In this document: in pieces, positions 53,086 through 60,883 of the stretch
Position numbering within the stretch: position 1 is the first letter of the stretch
How the letters are laid out: each line of letters starts with the position of its first letter
NCBI GenBank assembly: GCA_963666465.1
Contig: OY762824.1
Coordinates: 4,278,001-4,342,000 of the forward strand
Direction of reading: 5' to 3'
DNA from: VXYL01 sp963666465
GTDB lineage: Bacteria > Pseudomonadota > Gammaproteobacteria > Pseudomonadales > Azotimanducaceae
Length of the DNA: 64,000 nt
The notes under the pieces: generated by a model
What the model saw: the letters and a program-made list of their open reading frames with translations, nothing else
What the model was told of the DNA's origin: nothing
The model's database searches: none
Program-made: the position numbers and the translations under genes

Positions 53086-53508
53086 ATGTCGACCACGCAG
53101 GCGCAGCAGGCACTGAACGAACGACGCGAACACATCGTCCGGGAGTTGGCCGGGCTCGGTGATGTGCAATCCGGCTCGCTGGCAAAACGCTACCGCCGAT
53201 GCGGCAAGCCCACCTGCCATTGCGCCACGGACGGGGGTCCCGGCCACGGTCCGAGTTGGTCGTTGACGCGCCGCGTCGACGGCAAGACGGTGACGCGCAT
53301 CATCGCGCCCGCGGACGTGCCGACGGTTCAGGCGCGCCTGGCCGAGTACCGGCGCCTGCGGGGGCTGGTGCGGGAACTGATCGAGGTCAGCGACCGGTTC
53401 TGGGAGACGACGACGGGCGACGGGCGGAGGGAGCGCGGGCAAGCCGCGAAAAAGGGGGCTTCGCGGAAACCGTCGCGGCGGAGATCGGCGGCGAGGTCGA
53501 GCGGCTGA
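53086..53508 (+). CDS. ISKra4 accessory ORF (DUF6788-like)
   Basis: 140 residues from ATG 53086 (MSTTQAQQALNERREHIVRE), chosen because GGAGGG lies 6 nt upstream. Contains GSLAKRYRRCGKPTCHCATD, a small Cys/His motif typical of the DUF6788 partner of ISKra4-type transposases. It overlaps the transposase frame by about 60 bp in the -1 frame, and the AAAAAGGGGG run at 53449-53458 could allow slippage to produce a fusion. Confidence 0.85.
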   Translation: MSTTQAQQALNERREHIVRELAGLGDVQSGSLAKRYRRCGKPTCHCATDGGPGHGPSWSLTRRVDGKTVTRIIAPADVPTVQARLAEYRRLRGLVRELIEVSDRFWETTTGDGRRERGQAAKKGASRKPSRRRSAARSSG

Positions 53509-54791
53509 TCGGCGCGGGAGCGGCGGACGGCGTCGACTTCGAGGCGGTCGAGACGGCGGCGCGGCGGCTGGCGCTCGAGGTCGTGGGGAGGGCCGTTGCG
53601 GCGCGCCTCAACGCCGACCGTTCCGACGCGGCCGGGGCGCGGCTGCCGTGCGCGTGCGGCGCGGGCGCCCGCTACGCCGGGCGCAGGCGCAAGACCTTCA
53701 CCACGGCGCTCGGTGCGCTCGGGCTGGAGCGTGCCTGGTATCACTGCGACGACTGCGGCGCCGGCTTCGCGCCGCGCGACCGCGAACTCGGCCTGGCCGG
53801 CACGGCGCTGTCGCCGGCGGCGCTGCGCATGACCGGCGTCGCCGCCGGCCGCGTCAGCTTCGCCGAGACGAGCGTCCTGCTGCGCGAACTGGCCGGACTC
53901 GACATCGACGCCAAGTCGGCGGAGCGCCACGCCGAGGCGCTCGGGCGCGAGATCGCCGACGACGAGTTGGCCGTCGTCGCGCCCGAACCCGCCGATGCGC
54001 GCACCCTCTATCTGGGTCTCGACGGCACCGGCGTGCCGGTGCGCAAGGCCGAGACCGCCGGACGCGAGGGCAGGCAGCCCGACGGCTCCGCCAAGACGCG
54101 CGAAGCCAGGATCGTCGCCGTCTGGTCGGCCGAAACCCGCGATCGGGACGGGCGTCCCGTGCGCGATCCCGGTTCCGCCACCTACGGCGCCGCCATCGAG
54201 ACCGTCGCCAGCCGCGACACCGACCCGGAGCCGGCGCCGTTCGCCCGCCGCGTGCTGCGCGAGGCCGCGCGGCGCGGCTTCCAGGACGCCCCGCGCCGCG
54301 TCGTCCTCGGCGACGGCGCGCCGTGGATCTGGAAGCTCGCCGACGAGCACGCCCCCGGCGCCATCCAGATCGTCGACGTATGGCACGCCAGGGAGCATCT
54401 GTCCGAGGTCGGCAAGGCCATCTACGGCGCCGGCACCGACCTCGCCGACCGGTGGGGGAAGACGCGACACGAAGAACTCGACCAGGGGCGCCTCGACGAC
54501 ATCCTCGACGCCCTGCGCACCCATGCCGGCTCCTGCGACGAGGCCCGCAGGTGCATCGCCTGCATCGACGGCAACCGCCACCGCATGCGCTACCCGAAGT
54601 TCCGCGCCATGGGCCTGTGCGTCGCCACCGGCGTCGTCGAGGGCGCCTGCAAGAACGTCGTCGGCAGCCGCCTCAAGCGCGGCGGCATGCACTGGACCGT
54701 CGACGGCGCAAACGCCATCCTGGCCCTGCGATGCGCCATCCTCGGCAACCGCTTCGACGACTTCTGGGAGCGTCGCGCATACCAACAATAG
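53448..54791 (+). CDS. ISKra4-type transposase
   Basis: About 447 residues. A DDE-type core: DARTLYLGLDGTGVPVRKAE (first Asp), GDGAPWIWKLADEHAPGAIQ (second Asp), and the C-terminal GVVEGACKNVVGSRLKRGG with the catalytic Glu. An N-terminal zinc region has LPCACGAGARY and CDDCGAGF. No clear start codon opens the frame; it overlaps the accessory ORF and may be made by -1 slippage at the A/G run. The upstream extension to 53199 is open but lacks conserved sequence. All motifs intact. Confidence 0.88.
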   Translation, partial: EKGGFAETVAAEIGGEVERLIGAGAADGVDFEAVETAARRLALEVVGRAVAARLNADRSDAAGARLPCACGAGARYAGRRRKTFTTALGALGLERAWYHCDDCGAGFAPRDRELGLAGTALSPAALRMTGVAAGRVSFAETSVLLRELAGLDIDAKSAERHAEALGREIADDELAVVAPEPADARTLYLGLDGTGVPVRKAETAGREGRQPDGSAKTREARIVAVWSAETRDRDGRPVRDPGSATYGAAIETVASRDTDPEPAPFARRVLREAARRGFQDAPRRVVLGDGAPWIWKLADEHAPGAIQIVDVWHAREHLSEVGKAIYGAGTDLADRWGKTRHEELDQGRLDDILDALRTHAGSCDEARRCIACIDGNRHRMRYPKFRAMGLCVATGVVEGACKNVVGSRLKRGGMHWTVDGANAILALRCAILGNRFDDFWERRAYQQ

Positions 54792-54914
54792 CCGTAATCT
54801 CACAAATCTGACGTACACCCCCGCTCCCTCACTGCTTCATCGCGTAATGCCGGCGATAGCGGTCTTTTGGCGCGAAGGGCCTTCTGGAGGGAGCGCGTCT
54901 CGCCCTCCATCGGG

Positions 54915-55431
54915 CTACCAGCGATGACGGAGGCGGGCCTGAACGTGTCTCGGCCGTTCCGGCAGGACGATGACGCCGCCGAACAGGTTGCGGAAGTTGG
55001 AGCGGGAGTAGCGTTCATGGCGGCGTTCTCGATGGTCGCGCCGAAGGACCACCGGTCTGCATCGACCACACTCGCGCTCACCGCGAAGCCGTTGCCGAAA
55101 TCGATGTGCCGGTGAGGGAAACGATGTACTCCGGGATGCCGGCACGGCGGGCGCCCTCTTCGCCTGGGCGATCAGGACGCCGCCCAGAGTGCCGCCGTAG
55201 AGCGCTTCCGGCGGGATGCGGGCACGTCGTTGGCGCCGATGAAGCTGAATCGGGCATCGCTTGCAGGCGTGTGAGATTGACGACTTCGATGCGCGAATGG
55301 CCGAGCGTCAGCAGCAGACGCTCGCCCGCCGCCCAGCGCAGTTCGAACTCGATACCGTCGGTTTCGGAGGCTTGGTTGGTGACGATGGACTGTGCCGAGA
55401 AGTCGGTGCGTTCCTGCACAGGGCCTGCACC
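54915..55431 (-). pseudogene. TonB-dependent receptor, C-terminal remnant
   Basis: Minus strand: GAGPVQERTDFSAQSIVTNQ, ASETDGIEFELRWAAGERLL, TLGHSRIEVVNLTRLQ, then with frameshifts IPEYIVSLTGT and the last strand FGGVIVLPERPRHVQARLRH ending RW and TAG 54915. A terminal aromatic residue and beta-barrel strands are typical of these receptors. Upstream its reading frame is cut by nested D2 and B2 elements; removing both joins NGLFVG to AGPVQERTDF at 55905. Further upstream is an IS at 55928. Confidence 0.78.
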
Positions 55432-55737
55432 GGCAGTGTCTCACTTTTTGAATTTGCCTGACGTGGCGCATGGCCGTTCGCAACCGGCGACTGCGTCGAC
55501 TTGCCTGCCGGGACCACTTTCTACAGGGAGGAGGGAGGGCGTCCCGCCCTCCATGCGCGCCGTCAGGCGCGTCCTCCCTGCGCAGGCCGCGATGTGCCCT
55601 GCGCGCCCTTGCGGGCGCGGCGCCTGACGGCGCGGCGCGCCTTGCGGCGCGATGGAGGGCGGGACGCCCTCCCCCCGAGGGACGCCCTTCCCCGGAGGAC
55701 GGTGCCAGACACTGCGCAAGCCAAAGTGAGACACTAC
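55432..55737. mobile_element. D-type MITE, copy D2 (306 bp)
   Basis: GGCAGTGTCTCAC and GTGAGACACTAC ends. The left 9-bp flank GCCTGCACC (55423-55431) reappears on the right, but interrupted by B2: the first 8 bases are at 55738-55745 and the rest follow B2. B2 therefore inserted after D2. Same interior palindromes as D1, inverted orientation. It interrupts the TonB-receptor remnant. Confidence 0.85.
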
Positions 55738-55745
55738 GCCTGCAC

Positions 55746-55878
55746 CAGCAATTCTCATTTTGGCCTTCAGTCCACTCAACAGCACCGGTCTGCGGGTTGA
55801 TTTGACCCGAATTGAGTCCGAAACCGGGGGGGGCAATGCGCCTGACAGCGAAGCCAGACGCCAAAATGAGAATTGCTG
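55746..55878. mobile_element. B-type MITE, copy B2 (133 bp)
   Basis: Perfect 19-bp inverted ends CAGCAATTCTCATTTTGGC. Flanked by the 9-bp direct repeat CGCCTGCAC (55737-55745, 55879-55887). It is a diverged, oppositely oriented copy of B1 and sits in the target duplication of D2. Confidence 0.9.
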
Positions 55879-55888
55879 CGCCTGCACC

Positions 55889-55938
55889 GACGAACAGTCC
55901 ATTCCAATAAGGAGACGAACAGTCCATTCCAATAAGGA
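55889..55938. repeat. 25-bp tandem duplication at IS boundary
   Basis: Two tandem copies of a 25-bp unit (containing CAGTCCATTCCAATAAGGA), 55889-55913 and 55914-55938. They span the TonB-receptor remnant and the left end of the adjacent IS, so a piece of the host-IS junction was duplicated. Confidence 0.8.
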
Positions 55939-56056
55939 AATGAGCCTGAAAGCGCAGGCTTCTGAGCTTGGGTTCCGGGTCGGGAATGCCGTGAAGTTGG
56001 TGACGGTAGTTTGAGTCTGCGCAGGCGTCAATGCGGGGTGTGGATTGCGGGTCGCT

Positions 56057-56084
56057 GGTGGCCGGAAGCCTGCTTCCGGCCACC
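56057..56084. terminator. perfect hairpin inside IS, after transposase
   Basis: GGTGGCCGGAAGC-CT-GCTTCCGGCCACC forms a 13-bp perfect stem with a 2-nt loop, downstream of the transposase stop. No T-run follows, so intrinsic termination is uncertain. It may block outward or inward transcription. Confidence 0.45.
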
Positions 56085-56096
56085 GGCACACTCTTC

Positions 56097-56179
56097 GCTG
56101 CGCGGGTCGCCGTGTCACCCGAAGGGGCGCAGCGAAGCGGAGCAGCCGCGAAGCGGCTTGACACGGCGACCCGCGCAGC
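56097..56179. repeat. 21-bp perfect inverted repeat in IS
   Basis: Arms 56097-56117 (GCTGCGCGGGTCGCCGTGTC...) and 56159-56179 are perfect inverted 21-bp copies separated by 41 bp, located between the IS left end and the transposase stop. Likely a transcription-stopping hairpin or internal IS binding site. Confidence 0.6.
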
Positions 56180-56212
56180 GTTCCCGCGCGCGCCCGCTGA
56201 CATGGCGCCCCA

Positions 56213-57511
56213 TCAGGCGGCGTCGGCTTGGTCGTCGAGGCCGATCCTGCGGAAGAGCTCGGCTCGGGCACGGTTCACCTCGCGCATGGCGGCGAGGTCG
56301 CTGGCGCTGCGGGCGGCGAGGTCGAGTTGCTCGAAGGAGACGCCTTCCTTGAGGAAGCGTTCGGCGCCGTCGAGGCCGCGCAGGCGCTCGTAGGGCGTCT
56401 GCACCCGATCGTGCGGGTAGGTGCGCCGGACCCGGCCCTCCTCGTCGGTGCGCTCGACGGCGAACATGCACGGCCGGTGGAAGTTGACGGCCGGCGAGAG
56501 GGTGAGCCGGGTGAACTCGTCCACCAGCGGCGCGAACCGCTTCGGGATGTGGACGTGACCCAGCCAGCGGCGCACGACGCTGGCGTTCTTGCTCTCGACG
56601 AGGGCGTTGTCGTTCGAGTGCCGGGCGCGCGACTTGGTGAACTCGACGCGCAGCTTCTCGAGCAGGGCGGCAACGCGGTGGTTGACGTACTCGGAGCCGT
56701 TGTCGGCATGGAAGCCCATGATCTCGAAGGGGAACAGGTCCAGCAGCCCCTGCAGCACGGGGATCAGGAAGCGCTCGGAGATCGCCTCCACCGCGCCAAC
56801 GTACTCGTACTGGGTGACCTCGTCGACGGCGTTGACCAGGTAGATGCCCTTGCGCCCGTCGAGGTCGCCCTGGTGCACCGTGTCCACGCGCAGGAAGCCG
56901 GGTCGTCCGTCCGGCTGCGGCCGGCGGCGCTCGCCGATCGCCGACTGCACCGCCTTGGTGAGTTGCGGCGTCGTCCGCCGCCGGCGGTAGGCGTCCGAGC
57001 GGCGCAGGTTGTACAGGTGGCTCACCGAGATGTGCGCCAGGCGCTCGAAGCGGGCGTCGCCGAACACCTCGCGCTCGCGCCGCATCACCTCCCGCGTCGC
57101 CGGCCCGGCCATCTGCCCCAGCGTCGCGTCCACCTCCGCCAGCAGCCGGATGTCCGCCGCCGTGTACCGCCGCTCGAAGCGACGCGACGGCGGCCGGCCG
57201 CGCCGATCCACGACCCGACCCGTCTCGGCATGCTGGCGCACCAGCCGCGTCAGCTGCGCCCGCGACAGCCCCGTCACCTTCTCCAGAAACCGCTTCGCCA
57301 GACCCCTGTCGGCCTTGCCGAGACTCCCGTAGTCGAAGCGCACAAGCGCCTTCTGCACGAACGCGTACGCCTCCCTGCGCGTGCCCGGCCTGAAATCCAC
57401 CGGCTCGTTCCCGTCGAGAAACGCGCCAACCTGCTCCAGCGTGCGGAGCCGTTCGATGCCCAGGCTCAAAATCATCCTCCGATGATCCCGCACCCGCACC
57501 TTCAGGCTCAC
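56213..57511 (-). CDS. integrase-core transposase
   Basis: 432 residues, intact. N-terminal helix-turn-helix region VTGLSRAQLTRLVRQHAETG; DDE retroviral-integrase core with FLRVDTVHQGD (Asp), GFHADNGSEYVNHRV (Asp) and HSNDNALVESKN (Glu). The sequence belongs to a large family of stand-alone integrase-core IS proteins (IS481/ISNCY-like). No frameshift, so this is potentially the only active IS besides the ISKra4-type element. Confidence 0.88.
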   Translation of the reverse strand: MSLKVRVRDHRRMILSLGIERLRTLEQVGAFLDGNEPVDFRPGTRREAYAFVQKALVRFDYGSLGKADRGLAKRFLEKVTGLSRAQLTRLVRQHAETGRVVDRRGRPPSRRFERRYTAADIRLLAEVDATLGQMAGPATREVMRREREVFGDARFERLAHISVSHLYNLRRSDAYRRRRTTPQLTKAVQSAIGERRRPQPDGRPGFLRVDTVHQGDLDGRKGIYLVNAVDEVTQYEYVGAVEAISERFLIPVLQGLLDLFPFEIMGFHADNGSEYVNHRVAALLEKLRVEFTKSRARHSNDNALVESKNASVVRRWLGHVHIPKRFAPLVDEFTRLTLSPAVNFHRPCMFAVERTDEEGRVRRTYPHDRVQTPYERLRGLDGAERFLKEGVSFEQLDLAARSASDLAAMREVNRARAELFRRIGLDDQADAA

Positions 57512-57645
57512 TTCTCGTTGGAATCAGCCCCTCGCTTCAGGCTCACTTCTCATTGGACAAGGCTCGAACTTGCCTTCGGGGAGCAGGCCCATTACAGTTC
57601 GGGGCATCCGCCGGGAAGTGACCGGCGCATATAGGCTGTTCTCTC

Positions 57646-58539
57646 GTGTCCGCTATTGAAGTTCGCCCATTGAGTGCCGACCGATTGGCGGACTTCCTCC
57701 ACTTCTTCGACCGGGTTGCCTTCGCCGACAACGAGCGATGGCAGGGCTGCTACTGCTACTTCCACTACCACGATCCGGCGCAGGGCGCGTGGCATTGTCG
57801 ATCGGCAGACCGCAATCGGCAGGCGATGGTGAAGTTGGTCGAGGCGGGGCGGGCACAGGGCCTTCTCGCCTACAAGGGCGACGAGGTGGTGGGCTGGTGC
57901 AACGCGGCGCCACGGGAGCTGTTCCCGGTGTTGCGGCGGCTGCCCGGCAACGACGATGACACGGCGTTCGTGCCTTGCTTTCTGGTCGCGCCCGATCACC
58001 GCCGACGGGGCCTGTCCCGGCAACTGCTGCGCGCCACCTGCGAGACGCTTGCGCGGCGCGGGTTCCGACGGCTCCTGGGCAAGCCGGTGCGAGGGGTGAC
58101 TAGCTCGTCCGGCAACGCCTTCGGACCATTGGCGGTCTTCCTCGAGGCCGGCTTCTCCGTGCTGTTCGAGGACGAGAGAGGCAACGTCTATGTCGAGAAG
58201 ACGCTTGAGCCGCCAGCAGCAGACGCGTGCGCCCAGGAACCTCAGTACAGGGCCTCATCGGCGCGGCCAACACCCCCTCCGAAGAAGCCAGGAGGCTTTC
58301 GACTCCCCCAAGGGGGGAGTGACAGGAGGGTCCCACACTGCCCACGGGGAGAAGGGCCCGATTCACGGCCACACTTCATCTGCAGGGAGGGCGTCTCGCC
58401 TTCCTGCGCACCGCAGGCGGTCCCTGGGCTGCACAGGTGCCGTGGTAGGCTGTCTCGATATCTAGGCCGACCCGTTGTCGAGGGTTCCTGCCATGCCAGA
58501 TCGGATCAACGCTGCCATCGCTCGCCTCGAACGCGATGA
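57646..58539 (+). CDS. GNAT-family acetyltransferase, C-terminal read-through
   Basis: Starts at GTG 57646 (SAIEVRPLSADRLADFLHFF). The N-terminal QGCYCYFHYHDP and the acetyl-CoA-binding PCFLVAPDHRRRGLSRQLLR followed by FGPLAVFLEAGFSVLFEDER are clear GNAT motifs. Homology-like sequence ends at about residue 189 (YVEKTLEP); the last 100 or so residues are Pro/Arg-rich and overlap the start of the aldolase gene, so the native stop codon has probably been lost. Confidence 0.78.
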   Translation: MSAIEVRPLSADRLADFLHFFDRVAFADNERWQGCYCYFHYHDPAQGAWHCRSADRNRQAMVKLVEAGRAQGLLAYKGDEVVGWCNAAPRELFPVLRRLPGNDDDTAFVPCFLVAPDHRRRGLSRQLLRATCETLARRGFRRLLGKPVRGVTSSSGNAFGPLAVFLEAGFSVLFEDERGNVYVEKTLEPPAADACAQEPQYRASSARPTPPPKKPGGFRLPQGGSDRRVPHCPRGEGPDSRPHFICREGVSPSCAPQAVPGLHRCRGRLSRYLGRPVVEGSCHARSDQRCHRSPRTR

Positions 58540-59329
58540 ACTCGTGCTCTACACCGGTGGCCATACCGGCGCCGAACTGAATCGCGAAGCGGGTGGTCGC
58601 ACGGTGTCTTCCTGGGCGGACTACATCAACATTGGCATGGAACACGGAGTGCTTGATCTTGCCGGCCTCAGCGCCTTCATGCAGGGCTGGGGGGCGGCGT
58701 CGGCACCGCACGGGCGACCCAAGCCGGCGGTGCTGGTGGAACTGCCGGTGGAAGGGGCAAGCGAGGCATTGGTGCGGGCGAATGCCTGGCAGGTGCGGCA
58801 GATTCTCGGCTGCGGCGTGCATGGACTGCTCCTCTGTCATGCGGAGAACGCCGACGCCGTGCGAGCCTTCGTGGAAGCCACTCGCTACACCTTTCGCGGC
58901 GGCACGCGGGGCGCTGGCGCGCAAGGCACTGCCGGTGCCGTGTGGGGCATCGCCGCCGACGAATGCCTGGACCGCGCCGACCCCTGGCCGCTCAATCCCG
59001 ACGGCGAACTGCTGCTTGGCCTCAAGATCGAGAACCGGCGAGCGCTGGCCAATGCCTACGAGACCACCGCCGTCCCAGGCATTGCCTTCGCCGAATGGGG
59101 TCCGGCAGACATGTCCATGTCGCATGGCTATCGCGGCACCCCCGCCGACATCGCCCGCCCCGAACTCCGGGCGGCCCGCGAGCGGGTGTTCGACGCCTGC
59201 CGCAAGGCTGGCATCGCCTTTCTCGACAGCGTCAGCGAAGACAGCATGGCGGCCAAGATCTCCGCCGGCGTGCGCATCAGCACCGGCAGTCCGCAATTGG
59301 CGGAGCTTCGCGACGCGCAAGTCGCGTGA
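58493..59329 (+). CDS. HpcH/HpaI aldolase/citrate lyase family protein
   Basis: 278 residues. Class II pyruvate-type aldolase/TIM-barrel: YINIGMEHGVLDLAGLSAFM, AVLVELPVEGASEALVRANA, LGCGVHGLLLCHAENADAVR, then LLLGLKIENRRALANAYETT (metal-ligand Glu) and AFAEWGPADMSMSHGYRG (metal-ligand Asp). The usual Arg of the barrel lies in EATRYTFRGG. Catalyses a retro-aldol or lyase reaction on a keto-acid. Its stop overlaps the MFS gene start by GTGA; probably one operon for uptake or export of the metabolite. Confidence 0.9.
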   Translation: MPDRINAAIARLERDELVLYTGGHTGAELNREAGGRTVSSWADYINIGMEHGVLDLAGLSAFMQGWGAASAPHGRPKPAVLVELPVEGASEALVRANAWQVRQILGCGVHGLLLCHAENADAVRAFVEATRYTFRGGTRGAGAQGTAGAVWGIAADECLDRADPWPLNPDGELLLGLKIENRRALANAYETTAVPGIAFAEWGPADMSMSHGYRGTPADIARPELRAARERVFDACRKAGIAFLDSVSEDSMAAKISAGVRISTGSPQLAELRDAQVA

Positions 59330-60663
59330 ATGTAGCCGCGCGGGGAGCGCAAGCGAACGAACCTTCAGACGCCGCATCCGAGGCCCCTTCGGACGGAGTC
59401 GTGAGCGCGGACACATCGATGTTCGCGTCGCTCAAGAACCGCGACTACCTGCTCCTGTGGACGGGTCAAGCTGGCTCCGCCTTCGCCATGAACATGCAGC
59501 TCGTGGCGCAGGGCTGGCTCGTGTACGAGATGACCGTCTCCACCATCAACCTTGCCCTCGTCACCTTTGCCTTCACCGCGCCGCAGATATTCTTCTCCCT
59601 GATCGGCGGCGTGCTGGCCGACCGGGTGCGCAAGAAGCCCCTGCTGCTTTGGTCGCAGGCGTTGAACGGCGTCGCGACTCTAGTGATGGCCGTCATCATC
59701 ATCACCGGCGAGGTGACGTTCTTCGACTTCATCTGGGTGGGGTTCCTGAACGGCACGGTGCTGGCGCTGTCGATGCCGGCGCGCACGGCGTTCATCCCGG
59801 AAATCGTCGGCGAAGGGCTGATGTTCAACGCGATGGCGTTCAACATGGCGTCGTGGAACGTCGCCCGGATTCTGGGGCCGGCGCTCGCAGGCCTGATGAT
59901 CGCGGTATTCGCTGGCGGCGACAAAACCAGCGCCTTCGGGGTTGGCCTCGTCTATCTCGTGCTGTCGGCGCTGTATCTCGTCTCGTCGGTGACGGTGCTG
60001 TTCATCCACCATCCAGGGCATCCGGTGGGAAGCGGACGGGCGAGCCCGATGCACGATGTGTGGGAGGGGCTCAGCTACGCCGCGCATTCGCCGGTGGTGG
60101 GCGGCCTCATCCTGCTCTCCATCCTGCCGTTCCTGTTCGGCATGACGATCAACACCTTCCTGCCGGCCTTCAACACCGACGTGCTTGCCGGCGGCCCGGA
60201 CGATCTCGGCATCCTGATGACAGCGATGGGGGCCGGCGCCATCCTTGGCTCGCTGGCCCTCGCCAAGATGGGCGAATTTCGGCACAAGGGAACCTGGCTC
60301 TTTGCCAGTACCTTGCTCTGGGGCGCACTGGTGGCCGGATTCGGCGCCACGGCGACCATGCTGGCCTCGCTGGTGGTGGTGGGCATGGTGGGCTTCATCT
60401 CTGCCTTCAACATGTCCATGAACCGCAGCATCGTCCAGCTTCAGGTATCGCGAGAGATGCGCGGCCGCGTGATGAGCATCGACATGATGTCGCACGGCCT
60501 CATGCCCCTCGGCATCCTGCCCATCGGCTGGGTGGCAGAGCACTGGGGCGTCGCCGGCGGCATTGGCCTCTCGGGCGCACTCCTCGTGGCCGGCACGCTG
60601 GCCTTGTGGTTCCTGCTGGCTGGCGTTCGCCGCATCGACTCCGGCTTCGAACCCCCGCGTTAG
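59326..60663 (+). CDS. MFS transporter (enterobactin-exporter-like subfamily)
   Basis: 445 residues from GTG 59326. Twelve predicted helices, the first around YLLLWTGQAGSAFAMNMQLV. The conserved MFS loop between helices 2 and 3 is LIGGVLADRVRKKPLLLW. Further markers are MPARTAFIPEIVGEGLMFNA and MNRSIVQLQVSREMRGRVMS, both typical of MFS_3 exporters. The N-terminal 30 residues are hydrophilic. Coupled to the aldolase gene. Confidence 0.88.
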   Translation: MNVAARGAQANEPSDAASEAPSDGVVSADTSMFASLKNRDYLLLWTGQAGSAFAMNMQLVAQGWLVYEMTVSTINLALVTFAFTAPQIFFSLIGGVLADRVRKKPLLLWSQALNGVATLVMAVIIITGEVTFFDFIWVGFLNGTVLALSMPARTAFIPEIVGEGLMFNAMAFNMASWNVARILGPALAGLMIAVFAGGDKTSAFGVGLVYLVLSALYLVSSVTVLFIHHPGHPVGSGRASPMHDVWEGLSYAAHSPVVGGLILLSILPFLFGMTINTFLPAFNTDVLAGGPDDLGILMTAMGAGAILGSLALAKMGEFRHKGTWLFASTLLWGALVAGFGATATMLASLVVVGMVGFISAFNMSMNRSIVQLQVSREMRGRVMSIDMMSHGLMPLGILPIGWVAEHWGVAGGIGLSGALLVAGTLALWFLLAGVRRIDSGFEPPR

Positions 60664-60829
60664 GACTGGCCCGCATTATTCATGAATGCCCACTGCGGAC
60701 GACGACACTCGCTGTGGCCGGGCAAAGGTACTCGCGCGTCCGCTGGACGCGTTCGCGCGTCCTGCGGTTCTTGTGGTGCCAGGCACCCCAATCGAAGTGT
60801 CCCGCGCTTGCACCCGCACAACCTAACCG

Positions 60830-60847
60830 TTTAGGTTCCCTCGCTGA
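60830..60847. promoter_or_regulatory. palindrome upstream of GNAT gene
   Basis: AACCTAA-CCGT-TTAGGTT, perfect 7-bp arms with a 4-bp spacer, about 40 bp before ATG 60884. Size and symmetry suit an operator for a dimeric repressor, but no regulator gene is nearby. Confidence 0.45.
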
Positions 60848-60883
60848 CGGCTCCCTTCCGGCGCTCTCAACCCGGGCACTCCA

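Larger units (their letters stand above)
52980..54820 (+). mobile_element. ISKra4-type insertion sequence with 9-bp target duplication
   Basis: 1841 bp. The terminal inverted repeats share ACGTCAGATTTGTGA (left, 52986-53000; right, complement, 54800-54814). The direct repeat CCGCTCCCT lies immediately outside each end (52971-52979 and 54821-54829), proving the boundaries. It carries a DUF6788-type ORF and an ISKra4-type transposase frame. The clean duplication suggests recent insertion, between the acyltransferase and a TonB-receptor remnant. Confidence 0.92.
55928..57557 (-). mobile_element. integrase-type IS (IS481/ISNCY-like) with doubled ends
   Basis: Left end TCCAATAAGGAAATGAGC; right end, complement strand, TCCAATGAGAAGTGAGC, so about 25-bp imperfect inverted repeats containing TGAGCCTGAA. 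The right side carries two tandem end-like motifs (57511-57523 and 57538-57557 regions) and the left side the 25-bp duplication. It contains one intact transposase gene. No target duplication was found, perhaps because of the duplicated ends. Confidence 0.7.

Noticed and set aside
53328..54818. A 496-codon minus-strand frame across the ISKra4 element
   Set aside because: The plus-strand frame carries all transposase motifs; the antisense frame is composition-driven.
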